Shown here in pieces: positions 3,986-5,464 of a DNA stretch of 5,464 nt. The position numbers and the translations under genes are program-made. The number at the start of each line of letters is the position of its first letter. Position 1 is the first letter of the stretch. Where the stretch lies: positions 1 through 5,464 of the forward strand of contig QMNL01000148.1 of the NCBI GenBank assembly GCA_003647755.1, given 5' to 3'. This DNA is from Candidatus Coatesiibacteriota bacterium. GTDB lineage: Bacteria > B130-G9. Under the pieces are notes generated by a model, which was not told the origin of the DNA, searched no databases, and saw nothing but the letters and a program-made list of their open reading frames with translations.

Positions 3986-5464
3986 CTAGAAACTCGGCTC
4001 AGCCACAACCACGAGGTCTGTGCTAGCAAGGCTGACCAGTTCGCCGGAGTAATGGTCCACAAGTCCGAGATATAGCTTATATGTTCCCAGCGGCGCTGAT
4101 TCAGGGATTCGGAGTGGGAAACTGTAGTATTGCGCAAAAGTCTCGTGATTAACCGGCACCAATCGCATCCAGGGCAATTGGTTCTGCGTCCAGCCGTCGT
4201 CAGAAAGGTAAAACATCTGATCGCCGTAAGCGGCGGCCAGATAGGCGTCCGCGAGCATGACTATGCCTCGGCAATAAAGCGTTATCCCTATCGTCATCTC
4301 GTCGCCTGCTGAGACGGCCGCGTCCTTGCGGCAGGTGTGGCGTGGGCCAAACACAATATCGGGGTCGGAGCCTATCTTCCGACCGTAGTGAAACCCCATA
4401 TCAAGGACTCCTAAATCCGGTTCATGATCGGTGCGCGTCGTGAGACAAGCGACCGTGCTGTTACAGGCTACCATACAGCCCGCATCGACACACGGCGAGG
4501 TCGTTGGTTGATTGCAGTCACCCTGACTTAAATACTCCTCACCCAAAGCTCCCGTCGCAAAAAGGGGATCCGAATGAATGACGCCCTGGCCCTCCGCCGG
4601 CCAGCTCACGCAGCTATAGTCCGTGTCGATTTCAGGGGGCGCGGTCACCGCTATATTGTGTTGGTCTGTCCAAACGATGCTGTCTAGAAAAGAGACGTGC
4701 TGAGACTGCCCGCCAACTCCGCTGGACTTGACAGCAACATCGCCCACCAGTGTGCAGTTAGCGAAGCTAACGTCGCATTCTCCGTTGGCGGCCGTCTCCA
4801 CCCACAGGCAGCGTTCAGGAGAGGGCGGTCCCTGTCCGTATGGGTCGCGGAATCCCTCCGTAAAGGCGAAGAGGCAATTTGAGAACTGCGCATCGCAACG
4901 CCAGTTCAAGCCAGCCATGAGCCAGAGGTAAACCGCTTCCGTGCAAAACCCGGTCCGGAAGAATATACAATCTTGCATAACAAGGTGATCCACTTGCCGC
5001 GTCACACTTGGCCGGCGCAGATCACCCAGAACTAGCCAGCGGGAATCATGGGCTGTGGGAGGGTATCCTTCAGAAGAATTTATCCGGCTGAAGTATGTCG
5101 AGCGTATGGTCACGTCGTAGCACGCTTTCTCACCAGAGAGATTGATGGCTGTGCCGTGCTCGCAATCCATGAATGAACATTCAGATATCACCACAGACGC
5201 TCGGATACACTTGCCAGCAAAGTGTGCCTCACCCGCGTAGAGGCTGAAGGACGTCAGCTTACAGTTCGCCAGGGTTACAGAAGTATCCTCAAACTGGCCC
5301 TCTACCCCGCCAAGCGTGGCCGCGCTCAGGTCTTCTATTACCGTCTCACACCCAAGAGTGAAAAGAACGTCGTAAGCCAAGTATGTTCTTTGGCTACCCT
5401 CGCCCTTCAGCCAAATCCAAGGTGGGACATACAACGTTTCATAGTCATAGCCACCCGGGCTCCA
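3986..5464 (-). CDS. Right-handed beta-helix surface/secreted protein, C-terminal part (5' end beyond right edge)
   Basis: 492 residues are visible and the frame is open at the right edge, so the signal peptide and first coils are missing. The TTG at 5434 is not a real start, because the codons before it (WSPGGYDYETLYVPPWIW) read like the usual opening 'dtiyVpPG.Y' coil. Visible residues about 25-270 show repeated short rungs ending in a Cys-x-Phe/Leu step: VTLANCKL, VVISECSF, LVMQDCIF, AQFSNCLF, VSFANCTL. This is the stacking pattern of parallel beta-helix (pectate-lyase-like) folds. Next comes SDPLF...EEYLSQGDCNQPTTSPCVDAGC and RTDHEPDLGVLDMGFHY, a closing motif common in such proteins from uncultured bacteria. 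The last 125 or so residues form a separate predicted beta-sandwich (DAYLAAAYGDQMFYLSDDGW ... PLGTYKLYLGLVD). About 20 cysteines point to an extracytoplasmic location. No catalytic residues of a lyase are identifiable. Likely a surface or secreted binding protein; substrate unknown. Confidence 0.87.
   Translation of the reverse strand, partial: WSPGGYDYETLYVPPWIWLKGEGSQRTYLAYDVLFTLGCETVIEDLSAATLGGVEGQFEDTSVTLANCKLTSFSLYAGEAHFAGKCIRASVVISECSFMDCEHGTAINLSGEKACYDVTIRSTYFSRINSSEGYPPTAHDSRWLVLGDLRRPSVTRQVDHLVMQDCIFFRTGFCTEAVYLWLMAGLNWRCDAQFSNCLFAFTEGFRDPYGQGPPSPERCLWVETAANGECDVSFANCTLVGDVAVKSSGVGGQSQHVSFLDSIVWTDQHNIAVTAPPEIDTDYSCVSWPAEGQGVIHSDPLFATGALGEEYLSQGDCNQPTTSPCVDAGCMVACNSTVACLTTRTDHEPDLGVLDMGFHYGRKIGSDPDIVFGPRHTCRKDAAVSAGDEMTIGITLYCRGIVMLADAYLAAAYGDQMFYLSDDGWTQNQLPWMRLVPVNHETFAQYYSFPLRIPESAPLGTYKLYLGLVDHYSGELVSLASTDLVVVAEPSF

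Noticed and set aside
1..5464. CRISPR array, tRNA or rRNA genes, insertion-sequence transposase.
   Set aside because: No regularly spaced repeats, no tRNA-like or rRNA sequence, and no transposase motifs were seen on either strand.

Overview
This window is a bacterial chromosome fragment of moderately high GC, with nearly all coding on the minus strand. No single gene fixes the taxon. A sigma54-type response regulator, an RHS core fragment and a large right-handed beta-helix surface protein with an 'SPCVDAG ... MGFHY' signature together suggest an uncultured deltaproteobacterium-like or candidate-phylum bacterium. That placement is inference from gene content only.

Layout, left to right. Positions 1-529 hold two broken genes in conflict. 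An RHS core fragment on the minus strand runs off the left edge. It is joined, through about 130 bases rich in short palindromes, to the first 50 or so residues of an ABC exporter that then loses its frame and stops. Upstream of the exporter start (561-838, minus strand) is a compact unit: a promoter with a perfect -35 box and an extended -10, a ribosome-binding site, a 43-codon ORF, and a 12-bp intrinsic terminator whose U-rich tail ends 16 bases before the exporter's Shine-Dalgarno. This is either a small-peptide gene or an attenuator-type leader. It is the least explained part of the window.

Positions 973-3594 carry three ordinary minus-strand genes in one direction. They are a single-pass membrane protein with a coiled coil and an acidic tail, an NtrC-family sigma54 activator with receiver, AAA+ and Fis domains, and pyrF (orotidine 5'-phosphate decarboxylase). 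The 23-base gap between regulator and pyrF makes co-transcription likely. The 112 bases between the membrane protein and the regulator contain an inverted repeat.

Positions 3612-3985 have no confident gene. They hold one plus-strand reading frame that looks like a short protein or a C-terminal remnant, and a strong hairpin just after the beta-helix gene. Positions 3986-5464 are the C-terminal 492 residues of a secreted-type beta-helix protein whose start lies beyond the right edge.

The regulator and membrane protein may form a signalling pair, but no histidine kinase is visible. PyrF is a housekeeping enzyme and gives no clue to the regulator's target. I did not find a convincing complete new system. 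The best candidates for a second look are the leader/small-ORF unit and the RHS/ABC junction.
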